Below are positions 47,866 through 57,247 of a stretch of 64,000 nucleotides of DNA, in pieces. This DNA is from Opacimonas sp002292215. GTDB lineage: Bacteria > Pseudomonadota > Gammaproteobacteria > Enterobacterales > Alteromonadaceae. Every line of letters begins with the position of its first letter. The stretch's first letter is position 1. The stretch covers positions 1,488,001 through 1,552,000 of the forward strand of contig OX044360.1 of the NCBI GenBank assembly GCA_943846745.1. The letters are read 5' to 3'. The notes below the pieces were generated by a model. It made no database searches and was not told where the DNA came from. It saw nothing but the letters and a program-made list of their open reading frames with translations. The translations under genes were made by a program, and so were the position numbers.

Positions 47866-48603
47866 TTAAATACCGTCACCAAACTCATGCAGACCACACT
47901 CGCGTTTTAAACCAAAAAAACGCGTGTCGTCTTCTGTCATTCCCGCTTCTAGTGCACGAGTGGTATGCCAATCGCCAATTGAGACATAGCCTTTCTCCCA
48001 TAAAGGATGATAAGGTAAATCATGTGCTTTGAGGTATTCGTGTAATTGTTTATTGGATTGATCAATAATCGGATAAACTTTAGTTTGAGCACCAATATTT
48101 TGCAATACAGACAGCTTACTCCGTCCTGCTGATTGTGCACGACGTAACCCCGCAAACCAAGTCCCCGCTTGCAACTCACGTAATGCACGTTGCATTGGTT
48201 CTACTTTGTTCATTTGATTATATTGCTCAATGCCATCAACCCCTGCTTCCCACAATTTACCAAAGGAAGCCTCTTGCCATGCCGCACTTTTAGCTGCGCT
48301 GTAGACCTTTAAGTTAAGGTTGAGTTTGGTAGTCAATTCATCTATAAATTGATAGGTTTCAGTAAACAAATACCCTGTATCAGTCAACACCACCGGCGTA
48401 CCAGGCGCGACACTATTGATCAAATGCAACATCACTGCTGATTGCGCGCCAAACGATGAGGATACAATCGCTTGTTCCGGTAAATGCTTGAACGCCCACT
48501 CAACGCGTTGCACCGGAGACAATGATTCAAGCTCAGTATTATGTTGTCCTAGTTGACTCATAATATCACTCGAAAATGCTTGATTAAGTAGTGTGTTAGG
48601 CAT
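47866..48603 (-). CDS. cysH: phosphoadenosine phosphosulfate reductase
   Basis: A 245-residue enzyme that reduces PAPS to sulfite with thioredoxin. The start at 48603 (MPNTLLNQ) has AAGGA upstream and overlaps the cysI stop by eight bases. SSSFGAQSAVMLHLI is the PP-motif, and the C-terminal KRECGLHEFGDGI carries the catalytic Cys. No extra Cys pairs for an Fe-S cluster are seen, so it is the PAPS rather than APS type. Confidence 0.95.
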   Translation of the reverse strand: MPNTLLNQAFSSDIMSQLGQHNTELESLSPVQRVEWAFKHLPEQAIVSSSFGAQSAVMLHLINSVAPGTPVVLTDTGYLFTETYQFIDELTTKLNLNLKVYSAAKSAAWQEASFGKLWEAGVDGIEQYNQMNKVEPMQRALRELQAGTWFAGLRRAQSAGRSKLSVLQNIGAQTKVYPIIDQSNKQLHEYLKAHDLPYHPLWEKGYVSIGDWHTTRALEAGMTEDDTRFFGLKRECGLHEFGDGI

Positions 48604-50302
48604 AAAAATCCTTAGCCGGATCAACCACCTCAGCGACAACACCAGCACGGATCACATAGTCCCCAAAACATTCATTGGCTTGTCGTTCTTGTGCCCATTG
48701 ACCAATCAACTCATCTAAAATAGACATGATTTCAGTGTCGGTGATGTTTTCTTTGTACATTTTTGGAATACGTGTACCGGCTTTGTTACCGCCTAAATGT
48801 AGATTGTATTTACCCGGACCTTTACCGACTAAGCCGACTTCGGCCAACATCGCACGACCACAACCATTCGGACAACCCGTAACACGATAAATAATACTCT
48901 CATCAGGAATACCATGTTTAGTCAGCATACTTTCAATTTCAGTGACCGCATCTGGCAAATAACGCTCGGCTTCAGCCATTGCTAATGGGCATGTGGGTAA
49001 AGATACACATGCCATAGAGTCTTTGCGTTGATTGCTCACTGATGGCATTAAACCATTGGCTTTTGCAAGCGCATCGATCTGGTCTTTTAATTCAGGCGTT
49101 ACACCGGCAATCACTAAGTTTTGGTTTGCGGTCATGCGGAACTCACCTGAATGAATTTCAGCAATCGCTTTACAACCTGATTTAAGTGTTTTACCTGGGT
49201 AATCTAGAATACGACCATTTTCAATAAAACAGGTTAAATGATAGTTACCATCAACCCCTTCAACCCATCCATAGCGATCGCCACGGCCGGTAAATTCGAA
49301 ATCTTTGTCTGCTGCAAATTGCACATTCGCACGTTTTTCAACTTCTGCTTTAAACGTATCAACGCCGACTCGTTCAAGTGTATATTTGGTTTTGGCATTT
49401 TTACGATTAACACGGTTACCCCAATCACGTTGGGTAGTGACTACCGCTTCAGCAATGGCCAACGTATCATCTAAACCAATAAAACCAAAGTTATCTGCTT
49501 TGCGTGGGAATGTTGCATGATCACCATGGGTCATCGCTAAACCACCACCAACCAGTACGTTAAAACCAATCAACTTGCCATTGTCTTCAATCGCAACAAA
49601 GTTCAAATCATTCGCATGCACGTCAACGTCATTTTGTGGTGGAATTACAACCGTGGTTTTAAATTTACGCGGCAAATAATTAGAACCTAAAATTGGCTCA
49701 ACATCCGTCGTCTCAACTTTTTCACCATCTAACCACACTTCTGCATATGCGCGGGTCTTAGGTAATAAATGTTCTGAAATCTTAGTTGCCCATGCATAGG
49801 CTTCTTGATGAAAATACGATACTTCAGGGTTTGAAGTACAAAGCACATTTCGGTTTACATCACCCGCTGTTGCAATCGAATCGATACCTACTGCATTCAG
49901 CGTTTGGTGCATGAGTTTCATATGTGGCTTTAACACTCCATGAAACTGAAAGGTTTGACGCGTGGTTAAACGGATTGAACCATACATAGTGTAATCATCA
50001 GCAAACTTATCAATCGCTAACCATTGTGTAGGTGAAATAACACCGCCAGGTAAACGCGCACGCAGCATAACATTGTGTAATGGCTCTAATTTTTGCTTCA
50101 TGCGCTCAGGACGAATATCACGGTCATCTTGTTGATACATGCCATGAAAACGTATCAACTGGAAATTATCACTAGTAAAACCACCAGTCATATCATCGGT
50201 TAGATCTTTTGCAATGGTGCCACGCAGAAAATTGCTTTCACCTTTAATGCGTTCATTAACGGCTAATTTGCCTTCAACGACAAGGTTTTTGTTGCCACTC
50301 AT
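48596..50302 (-). CDS. cysI: sulfite reductase hemoprotein (beta) subunit
   Basis: A 568-residue siroheme/[4Fe-4S] protein that reduces sulfite to sulfide. Cluster cysteines are in ACVSLPTCPLAMAEAE and VTGCPNGCGRAM. LTTRQTFQFHGV and RNVLCTSNPE are conserved in sulfite reductases. The start overlaps the cysJ stop by one base (TAATG). Confidence 0.97.
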   Translation of the reverse strand: MSGNKNLVVEGKLAVNERIKGESNFLRGTIAKDLTDDMTGGFTSDNFQLIRFHGMYQQDDRDIRPERMKQKLEPLHNVMLRARLPGGVISPTQWLAIDKFADDYTMYGSIRLTTRQTFQFHGVLKPHMKLMHQTLNAVGIDSIATAGDVNRNVLCTSNPEVSYFHQEAYAWATKISEHLLPKTRAYAEVWLDGEKVETTDVEPILGSNYLPRKFKTTVVIPPQNDVDVHANDLNFVAIEDNGKLIGFNVLVGGGLAMTHGDHATFPRKADNFGFIGLDDTLAIAEAVVTTQRDWGNRVNRKNAKTKYTLERVGVDTFKAEVEKRANVQFAADKDFEFTGRGDRYGWVEGVDGNYHLTCFIENGRILDYPGKTLKSGCKAIAEIHSGEFRMTANQNLVIAGVTPELKDQIDALAKANGLMPSVSNQRKDSMACVSLPTCPLAMAEAERYLPDAVTEIESMLTKHGIPDESIIYRVTGCPNGCGRAMLAEVGLVGKGPGKYNLHLGGNKAGTRIPKMYKENITDTEIMSILDELIGQWAQERQANECFGDYVIRAGVVAEVVDPAKDFYA

Positions 50303-52116
50303 TAGTAGACATCCTTTTGGTAACGTTTTGCTTTGCGTAAGGCAAGAAGACTTTTCTTAGCTTCATCAGCCGTTTGCTTACCATGAGTTTGATAGATATC
50401 TAATAATGCTTGTTCCACATCTTTTGCCATATGATTAGCATCGCCACACACATAAAAATGTGCACCTTGCTCTAGCCATTTATAGACTTCTGCGCCTTGT
50501 TCGACTAGACGATGTTGAACATACACTTTCTCTGCTTGGTCACGCGAAAACGCTAAGCTGACTTTCGACAACAAGCCTGATTTGACATAGCCTTGCCACT
50601 CGGTTTGGTATAAGAAATCTTGAGTGAAATTAGGATTACCAAAAAACAACCAGTTATTACCTTGTGCATCTTGGGCATCACGCTCTTGCATAAATGCTCT
50701 GAACGGAGCGATACCTGTACCAGGGCCAACCATAATAACAGGCGTGTTTGGATCAGCAGGTAAACGGAAATTGTCATTTCTTTCGACATAAACCTTAACT
50801 GCCGCGCCTTCTTCTAAGCGTGTTGATAAAAAACCAGATGCGCCACCTTGATGGGTAAAGCCATGTGCGTCATATTCGACTAAGGCGACGGTTAAATGTA
50901 CTTCATCTTCGACTTCAGATTGACTCGATGCGATCGAATATAAGCGTGCGGTTAATGGACGACATGCATCAACTAACTGCTGCGCAGTAATAGCAACGGG
51001 ATAATCAATTGCGATATCGACAATTTGACGTGGCACTAAATATTCACGTAATGCCGTTTTATCGGCTAAAAGCGCAACAAGGCCTGGATCATTCGTGGTG
51101 TCAGCTAGGGCTTTAACAAACGTTGGATAAGATAATGTCAATTCACATTTTTCAGTCAATGCGTGCCCTAAAGATAAGGTATGTTCACCAATAGTGACCG
51201 AGGCGTCGGCATCTAAACCATATGCTGCAATGACTCGAGTAACCATATCTGCGTCATTTAAAAAGTACACACCTAACGCGTCTCCCGCTTGATATTGGAT
51301 CCCTGAATCTTCTAACGATATTTCAATATGACGAATATCTTTAACAGAATCTCGCCCGGTAATTTTTTGGCTTGCTAACAATGTGCCTGAAAATGGATTT
51401 TTCTTGGAATATATACTCGCAACACTGGCTGTATTTGCAGCCGCAGCAACCGGTACTTGTGTAGTTTTAGCAGTTAAATCATCTTTAATTTTGGCGAGAA
51501 TATCATCCTGCCACTTAGCAGCAGCACTATCATAATCCACATCACAATCAACACGTTCAACAACTGCTGTAGCGCCTAACGTCGCTAAGCGCGTATCAAA
51601 GTCTTTTGCAGTTTGACAGAAAAACTCATAGCTGGTATCACCTAAACCTAATACCGCATATTTTAAGTTTGGCAATTTAGGTGCTTTTTTAGAACCTAGA
51701 AATTCATGCAACTCAACTGCATCATCAGGTGCTTCACCTTCACCATGAGTTGAGACGACAATCGCAATATGCGTTTCATTTTTAATTTGACGAGGCTTGT
51801 AGTCAGCCATTGATACAACTTTAGCTGGAATACCTGCCGCAGAAGCTTTAGCTTGATAAGCAACAGCAATTCCCTTGGCGTTACCCGTTTGTGAGCCATA
51901 AATAATAGTTAAATTACCCACTGGCTCAGCCGCAGCAACGGCACTAATTTGTTGTGGGGCTGCTAAAGTAGGATCCTGTAATGCGGCCATTCCAGCCATA
52001 TAACCACTCATCCAAGTGAGTTGGTTTGCATTTAAGCCAGCGATAGCTTGTGTTATTTGGTTTAACTGGCTTGGGTCGATTAATCCGCCCGTACCAAAAT
52101 TGTTGTTATTTGACAT
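50302..52116 (-). CDS. cysJ: sulfite reductase flavoprotein (alpha) subunit
   Basis: A 604-residue protein delivering NADPH electrons to CysI. The flavodoxin domain (about 70-210: IIYGSQTGNAKGIA) binds FMN. The connecting/FAD region (about 235-450: RLYSIASSQSEV) and NADPH domain (about 455-604: MVGPGTGIAPFRAFMQER, YVCGDANHMAKDV) follow. It is first gene of cysJIH. It is likely under CysB control, though no site could be fixed by eye. Confidence 0.97.
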   Translation of the reverse strand: MSNNNNFGTGGLIDPSQLNQITQAIAGLNANQLTWMSGYMAGMAALQDPTLAAPQQISAVAAAEPVGNLTIIYGSQTGNAKGIAVAYQAKASAAGIPAKVVSMADYKPRQIKNETHIAIVVSTHGEGEAPDDAVELHEFLGSKKAPKLPNLKYAVLGLGDTSYEFFCQTAKDFDTRLATLGATAVVERVDCDVDYDSAAAKWQDDILAKIKDDLTAKTTQVPVAAAANTASVASIYSKKNPFSGTLLASQKITGRDSVKDIRHIEISLEDSGIQYQAGDALGVYFLNDADMVTRVIAAYGLDADASVTIGEHTLSLGHALTEKCELTLSYPTFVKALADTTNDPGLVALLADKTALREYLVPRQIVDIAIDYPVAITAQQLVDACRPLTARLYSIASSQSEVEDEVHLTVALVEYDAHGFTHQGGASGFLSTRLEEGAAVKVYVERNDNFRLPADPNTPVIMVGPGTGIAPFRAFMQERDAQDAQGNNWLFFGNPNFTQDFLYQTEWQGYVKSGLLSKVSLAFSRDQAEKVYVQHRLVEQGAEVYKWLEQGAHFYVCGDANHMAKDVEQALLDIYQTHGKQTADEAKKSLLALRKAKRYQKDVY

Positions 52117-52216
52117 ATTATAAGATACCTCATCAAGATTACGGTAAGGCTACGTCAACTTGCTAAGAAGATAAAAGAATAAATAGCGCTTTTTTATTAC
52201 TTAATGGACTAAACAG

Positions 52217-52254
52217 ACAAAAGCCAACGTAAATGAATCATTTATGTCGGCTTT
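52217..52254 (-). terminator. terminator of the psp/DUF2333/OMP unit
   Basis: On the minus strand a long hairpin (AAAGCCGACATAAATG against CATTTACGTTGGCTTT, two non-Watson-Crick positions, three-base loop) with a short T tract. Confidence 0.75.
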
Positions 52255-52281
52255 GTATTAATGGGTAAGGCTCAAATTTAC

Positions 52282-53046
52282 TTAGAAGTGAAATTCAACA
52301 CCCGCGAACACACCACTAAAATCGAGTTCAGAATAGACACTATCTAAGTCTTCTAACTCAATATTCAATGCACGGTAACCGAGTTGAAAGCTTAGGTTAA
52401 GCGCCAGGCTGTCAATCGCGCGATACTCGATAGCGGCTTGCATATCACTGATGGTTTGGTCGTTAAACGATAAATAGTTACCTTCGGCAAAGATGGACCA
52501 ATTAGTGAATGGTAGTCCTATTTCAGCTCGAGAGTACGCCATTGGTACAAAACCGTTAAAACTGGCATCCGAGACTGAGCCTGAATCGCGGTCAACGACA
52601 GTGATGATACCGTCAATGTTTTTGGCATTTATCCCTAAATCAATACTGATCAAATCATTATCTAAAATTTCATAATATAAAATATAGTCAGTCGTGGTAA
52701 TGATAAATTCAGTACCTAAGTCTGCACTCATCGCATAATCTTGCCCAGCAAAACTAAAGTCATTGGACAGTACGCCACCACCACTGGTATCTAGCGAGGT
52801 ACGAATCACTTTTGCATTTGGGACAAACGGCACAAAGTGTTCTAAGGCGATGTAAAATGAACTATTGCGCTCATCATCAAAGGAAAATTTTGCTAAATCG
52901 TTATTGGTAGCGAATGCACCTTCGGTTTCCATTGCCCACATTTGTCCACCGGCATATACACCTAAGAGTGTATCTGCTTGAACCATACTAGAGGTCAATG
53001 CGCCGAACGCTAAAACTGTACTACCTAGTTTAGCAAGTTGATTCAT
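52282..53046 (-). CDS. TIGR04219-family outer-membrane beta-barrel protein
   Basis: A 254-residue protein with a signal peptide (residues 1-24, ending VQA). LLGVYAGGQMWAMETEG is the start of the TIGR04219 pattern. It has alternating beta strands and a C-terminal FAGVEFHF ending in Phe, the signal for BamA insertion. Function is unknown. It starts six bases after the DUF2333 stop, hence the same transcript. Confidence 0.88.
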   Translation of the reverse strand: MNQLAKLGSTVLAFGALTSSMVQADTLLGVYAGGQMWAMETEGAFATNNDLAKFSFDDERNSSFYIALEHFVPFVPNAKVIRTSLDTSGGGVLSNDFSFAGQDYAMSADLGTEFIITTTDYILYYEILDNDLISIDLGINAKNIDGIITVVDRDSGSVSDASFNGFVPMAYSRAEIGLPFTNWSIFAEGNYLSFNDQTISDMQAAIEYRAIDSLALNLSFQLGYRALNIELEDLDSVYSELDFSGVFAGVEFHF

Positions 53047-53052
53047 GTTGTT

Positions 53053-54045
53053 TTATCCTTGGGTTAATAATTCTGAAAGTTCTATCAGCGCGGCATTCGC
53101 GCGGGAAATATAGTTCGCCATAACCAGTGAGTGATTGGCTACGATACCAAAGCCACTACCATTTAAGATAAATGGGCTGAACACAGTTTCTTGGGTTGCT
53201 TCTAATTCGCGAATAATTTGGCGTAAGCTGACTAATGCGTTTTTCTTTTCTAGTACATCCGCAAAATCAATCTCGACCGCTTTCAAAAAATGAATTAACG
53301 CCCAAGACATACCGCGCGCTTGGTAAAAATTATCATCTAACAACCACCAGCTGGTTTTGGTTTGTTTATGGTCAGGGGTAAATGTTGATTGTGTTGCAGC
53401 AGGATCGCCCGCTAAATTGGTATCAATGACATCACTACCCACACTGGCTGATAATTTTTGCGACATGCTGCCTAGGCGTTTTTCGACTTCTTTGAGCCAA
53501 TCACGAAGGTTGTCCGCACGAGCATAAAATTGACTATTGCCTTTACTGACATCCGCTAAGTCTGCGCGGTATAATTTGATCAAATCAAAGGCTTCTTGAT
53601 ATTGAGATTCGGCTGATGGCAAAATCCAATTGGTATTATCAATGTTGAGATTGGGCTGTGCTTTAACTAAGAATTCATTTTCAACTGATTGGGATTGCGA
53701 ACGTGAAAAGTCTTTACGTAAAGACAACGTAATATCACGTAACATTTCTAATGCACCAAATTCCCATGCCGGCATATTATCGAGTAACACCGACGGCGGT
53801 AATATGTCATTCGATAAGTAACCACCGGGTTTATGTAACAATGTATCACCCACATTAATCACTGCGGTTGTGGTCGCGACGCCAGTAACAGGCTTTAAAT
53901 TAGTCGCTTGGGTAAACTCTGCGACTCTGGCTTTCACAGAAAATGTATCAGGTGAAAAGCTCCAATATGAGCCAAGGAGCCATAACACTACTATCAAGCC
54001 ACCCAGCGTGGATAAGATTTGTTTCGGAGAAAAATAATCGTTCAT
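53053..54045 (-). CDS. DUF2333 family protein
   Basis: A 330-residue protein with one N-terminal membrane helix (about 10-28) and a mostly helical periplasmic part. Conserved-looking blocks are HKPGGYLSNDILPPS, NMPAWEFGALEMLRD and WWLLDDNFYQARGMSWALIHFLKAVE. The family has no known activity. In Alteromonadales it commonly sits next to the TIGR04219 gene, as here, and downstream of psp genes, suggesting an envelope role. Confidence 0.88.
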   Translation of the reverse strand: MNDYFSPKQILSTLGGLIVVLWLLGSYWSFSPDTFSVKARVAEFTQATNLKPVTGVATTTAVINVGDTLLHKPGGYLSNDILPPSVLLDNMPAWEFGALEMLRDITLSLRKDFSRSQSQSVENEFLVKAQPNLNIDNTNWILPSAESQYQEAFDLIKLYRADLADVSKGNSQFYARADNLRDWLKEVEKRLGSMSQKLSASVGSDVIDTNLAGDPAATQSTFTPDHKQTKTSWWLLDDNFYQARGMSWALIHFLKAVEIDFADVLEKKNALVSLRQIIRELEATQETVFSPFILNGSGFGIVANHSLVMANYISRANAALIELSELLTQG

Positions 54046-54166
54046 AGCTGTCCTTTATGCTACTGCTAATTCAAGTAGCTTAATTATAACAGGATTTTTG
54101 TCAGGGTTGCGCTTCTTTAGTATTAAATATCTGGCTTATTTTTACTTAAAAAGGTGCAGGCAGTGC

Positions 54167-54367
54167 TTACCGTGTTTTTAACAACAACACGGCAAGTACA
54201 TAAGCTAGCGCAACTGCAAATGGCGCCATCACAAATGCAATGGCAGTCGCTCCACGAACCCAGTTAGGATTAATATCAAAATGTCTAGCAATCCCGGCAC
54301 AAACTCCACTCACCATGGCACGACGGCCGTCACGATATAATCGGTTTAGTTGATATGATTCACGCAT
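54167..54367 (-). CDS. pspC: PspC-domain protein
   Basis: A 66-residue protein that is almost only a PspC domain. Residues 6-35 have the RLYRDGRRAMVSGVCAGIARHF pattern, here shown in parts (LYRDGRRAMVSGVCAGIA). A membrane segment occupies about 42-63. E. coli PspC is about 119 residues and has an extra periplasmic leucine-zipper part that is missing here. It is downstream of pspA; no pspB lies between. Confidence 0.85.
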   Translation of the reverse strand: MRESYQLNRLYRDGRRAMVSGVCAGIARHFDINPNWVRGATAIAFVMAPFAVALAYVLAVLLLKTR

Positions 54368-54411
54368 AATAAATTCCTTTGAAATTAGTAGTTAAGCTTT
54401 TAAGCTTTAGT

Positions 54412-54443
54412 GTTAAACGCTAGGTTAAACGCTAGGTTAAACC
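54412..54443. repeat. 12-bp tandem repeat between pspA and pspC
   Basis: GTTAAACGCTAG occurs twice in perfect tandem (54412-54423, 54424-54435) and a third partial copy GTTAAAC follows. Confidence 0.8.
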
Positions 54444-54462
54444 CCGGCGCTAACATGCGCCA

Positions 54463-55155
54463 TTAGGCGACATGCTGCGTATCTTTAGGAGCTGCGGCCT
54501 GCATGCTCGCTTTAAGTTGTGCCAGTTCAGCTTCAATGCTGTCATCTTGCTCTAATGCTGCAAATTGCTGATCTAAAGCCGACGCAGAGCTAACCACATC
54601 ATACGCTTCGACTTGTGCCTCTAAATCTTCAATCTTACGCTCATACGATTCAAACTTTTCAATCGCATGGTCAATGTCATATTGCGCTTGCATATTTTTG
54701 GCTTTTAAACGCGTTGCACTACTTACTTCACGCGTATTCAGAATTTTTTGCTTGGCACGTGCTTCAGTCAATTTAGCATTTAAACGCTGTGCATCGGTTT
54801 CTAAGGCTGCAAGATTTTCACTGATGATCGTCAACTGCTGTTCTAAAACATGCTGCTCTTCAACACATTGTTGCTTTTGTACTAATGCTGCTCGCGCTAA
54901 TGTTTCTTTATTATGCGCAATGGCTAATTTCGCTTTTCCAGCCCAATGCTGCACATCTTGCTCTAATCGCGCAATTTTACGTGTAAATTGCTTTTTCTCA
55001 GCAATGTTGCGAGCAGAAATCGTGCGTAATTCAACTAACGTTTCTTCCATCTCTTGAATAATCAAGCGCATCACTTTTTGTGGATCTTCGGCTTTATCCA
55101 ACATTGCATTGATATTAGATTGCACGATGTCATTCATTCTTGTAAACATTCCCAT
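54463..55155 (-). CDS. pspA: phage shock protein A
   Basis: A 230-residue ESCRT-III-like protein, nearly all coiled coil (about 25-220), with an N-terminal amphipathic helix (MGMFTRMNDIVQSNINAML). It stabilises stressed membrane and, in enterobacteria, inhibits the activator PspF. The start at 55155 has GGAG six bases upstream; the ATG at 55161 is too close to it. A sigma-54 promoter lies about 65 bp upstream. Neither pspF nor pspB is nearby. Confidence 0.93.
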   Translation of the reverse strand: MGMFTRMNDIVQSNINAMLDKAEDPQKVMRLIIQEMEETLVELRTISARNIAEKKQFTRKIARLEQDVQHWAGKAKLAIAHNKETLARAALVQKQQCVEEQHVLEQQLTIISENLAALETDAQRLNAKLTEARAKQKILNTREVSSATRLKAKNMQAQYDIDHAIEKFESYERKIEDLEAQVEAYDVVSSASALDQQFAALEQDDSIEAELAQLKASMQAAAPKDTQHVA

Positions 55156-55218
55156 AATCATCTCCTTCGATGTTGTGGTGGATATCGCTGCGTAATTGCG
55201 TTGATATATATTAACTAT

Positions 55219-55234
55219 TACAAGGGGCGTGCCA
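55219..55234 (-). promoter_or_regulatory. sigma-54 (RpoN) promoter of pspA
   Basis: On the minus strand TGGCACG, four bases, TTGTA: -24 perfect, -12 one base from TTGCA. The start point would be about 55 bp before the pspA ATG. This fits PspF-dependent expression. Confidence 0.8.
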
Positions 55235-55370
55235 AATTTGCAAGCGATTGAATTTATTGGAATTTGTTTTTTAATACCAAGGTCGAAGAAAAAACATAAG
55301 AGGATAAATAGTCATTTAGACCATGTATTAGTGCTTTTCACACCATTGCGCAGAATAGAATTTAAAACAA

Positions 55371-55401
55371 AAAAAACGGACTACCTAAGGTTAGTCCGTT
55401 T
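55371..55401 (-). terminator. terminator directly after the 50-residue membrane protein gene
   Basis: On the minus strand AAACGGACTA and TAGTCCGTTT arms followed by a T8 run. The first bases of the stem overlap the stop codon of the small gene. Confidence 0.85.
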
Positions 55402-55552
55402 AATGTGCATGACTTAGTTTAAGTAAGTAATGCTGTAATGAATACAGGGGTTGTTTGGGGAGGAAACGCCACCCCATCACCACTAAAACACCGAATATAA
55501 AAGCCAGCACTGGCGCGCCAAGCAGTAACATCACATCCATCAAGTAAAACAT
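55400..55552 (-). CDS. small membrane protein, 50 residues
   Basis: A 50-codon ORF beginning MFYLMDVMLLLGAPVLAF. One strong membrane segment (about residues 5-28) is followed by a basic, aromatic tail (GWRFLPKQPLYSL...HAH). It starts six bases after the stop of the upstream secreted-protein gene and ends exactly at a strong terminator. This placement is what expected transcription-unit structure predicts for a real gene. The Shine-Dalgarno is weak (GG near -5), so translational coupling is likely. I know no named family. Confidence 0.6.
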   Translation of the reverse strand: MFYLMDVMLLLGAPVLAFIFGVLVVMGWRFLPKQPLYSLQHYLLKLSHAH

Positions 55553-55558
55553 GACCAA

Positions 55559-55882
55559 TTACTCAGCAGTGGCTTTATCAGATATAATAACTGTCGCTTC
55601 TTCTTGTTTTACCGGTAACTCAAGGGTGACCTGAGCAATATCATGCATTTGAATTCTAGCGTTCAGCACTGGTGCTTCACCGTTTAAACTAAAGTTATGC
55701 GTTGCAGTCAGTACCATAGTTTGCACATCAATATTAATTTCTTGTTTGGTCATCACTACCGATTGTTGAACTAAGTGATTAACATATTGTGTAAGCGGTA
55801 CGGTTTGGTTAGTAGTATTACCTATAGTTGGGTTAGCAACGGCAGTAACAAGCGTAGCGGCAAGTAGAGTAGAAGTTAACAT
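55559..55882 (-). CDS. hypothetical secreted protein
   Basis: A 107-residue ORF. The ATG at 55882 has AGGAA eight bases upstream; the ATG at 55888 is too close. A signal peptide (MLTSTLLAATLVTAVA) is followed by a Thr/Val-rich mature part of alternating hydrophobic residues that looks beta-rich. There are no cysteines or recognisable motif. First gene of a two-gene unit with the 50-residue membrane protein, upstream of but terminated from pspA. Confidence 0.6.
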   Translation of the reverse strand: MLTSTLLAATLVTAVANPTIGNTTNQTVPLTQYVNHLVQQSVVMTKQEINIDVQTMVLTATHNFSLNGEAPVLNARIQMHDIAQVTLELPVKQEEATVIISDKATAE

Positions 55883-56076
55883 AATCATATTTCCTATTGG
55901 TTTTAAGTTGTGCTTAACAGTTATTGTGTAAGTCGTAATAACTATTGCTAAGGTTGTGCCAATATTGAAATATTTCTTAATGTACTGAATTACTTGTATT
56001 TTTTATTCGGTATAAAAAATGATATTTGAGTAGGCTGTTATTTTAACCACACCATCTGGTCAAAATAACAACTTCG

Positions 56077-57132
56077 TTAGTCAATTTTACTATCAAGGTA
56101 CGCTTGTGAAGCAGCTTGGGTTTCCAATACTGCATTTAGCGCATCGAATAGCACATCCGGTGACGTGTCCTGCCCAATCGCATTCTCGCTTAAATACCGA
56201 CGCCACACTCGCCCACCAGGTTGACCTTGAAATAATCCCAGCATATGCCGTGCTACATGCCACACTTTATTGCCTCTGCCATATTGGATCTCACTCGCTA
56301 ATTGCTCAACCGTATACGCATGCATTCGTAGCACTATCTCAGCACGGGTTAGTACCGTCGCATTATCTCCATATATCAACGCATCGACTTCGCTTAATAT
56401 ATATGGATTGGCATACGCTTCACGCCCGATCATCACTCCATCAACATGTGCAAGGTGAGTTTCTGCCTCGGCAAGGGTCTTGATCCCACCATTGATACTA
56501 ATGTGCAGATGTGGAAACTCTTGTTTTAGTTGATAGACCCGGTCATACATTAAAGGGGGCACTTCACGGTTTTGTTTGGGACTTAAACCTTGTAACCACG
56601 CTTTACGCGCATGCACAATAAACGTATCACAACCTGCATTGGCAACCGTATCAATAAAACGAGATAGATCTTCGTACTCATCCATATCATCGATACCAAT
56701 CCGTGATTTTACGGTCACCGGAATATCCACTTCGGCCTGCATCGATTTAACACAATCAGCTACTATGGTGGGTTCGGCCATTAAACATGCACCAAATCGA
56801 CCGTTTTTGACTCGATCGGATGGACAGCCTACATTGATATTAACTTCGTCATAACCATATTCTTGTGCCATAACGGTACAGCGAGCCATGTCACTCGGAT
56901 CGCTCCCGCCTAATTGTAACGCAACCGGATGTTCTTGATGGTTATAGGCTAAGTAATCCCCTTTGCCAAAAATAATCGCACCTGTTGTCACCATTTCCGT
57001 ATACAAAAGGCTGTGCTGCGAAATCTGGCGTAAAAAATAACGGCAATGCTTGTCTGTCCAATCAAGCATTGGGGCAATGGAAACGCGGCGGTTAATAGCA
57101 GAATTATGGCAATAAGATGGTGCTTTAGTCAC
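56077..57132 (-). CDS. dusA: tRNA-dihydrouridine(20/20a) synthase
   Basis: A 351-residue FMN TIM-barrel enzyme that reduces U20/U20a in tRNA D-loops. VSIAPMLDWTDKHCRYFLRQ is the DusA N-terminal block, NVGCPSDRVKNGRFGACLM carries the catalytic Cys, and HARKAWLQGLSPKQNREVPP is DusA-specific. INGGIKTL and DGVMIGREAYANPY bind the FMN phosphate. Divergent from the acyltransferase gene. Confidence 0.95.
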   Translation of the reverse strand: MTKAPSYCHNSAINRRVSIAPMLDWTDKHCRYFLRQISQHSLLYTEMVTTGAIIFGKGDYLAYNHQEHPVALQLGGSDPSDMARCTVMAQEYGYDEVNINVGCPSDRVKNGRFGACLMAEPTIVADCVKSMQAEVDIPVTVKSRIGIDDMDEYEDLSRFIDTVANAGCDTFIVHARKAWLQGLSPKQNREVPPLMYDRVYQLKQEFPHLHISINGGIKTLAEAETHLAHVDGVMIGREAYANPYILSEVDALIYGDNATVLTRAEIVLRMHAYTVEQLASEIQYGRGNKVWHVARHMLGLFQGQPGGRVWRRYLSENAIGQDTSPDVLFDALNAVLETQAASQAYLDSKID

Positions 57133-57247
57133 TTCGGATTGTTCTCAACAGTTAAATTACACGTTACTTATAATACCATAAACATAATAGTTATTGACCT
57201 AGTCGCAAAGTTTTCCTACGATGCGAGCACAATAATAAGGAATAATA

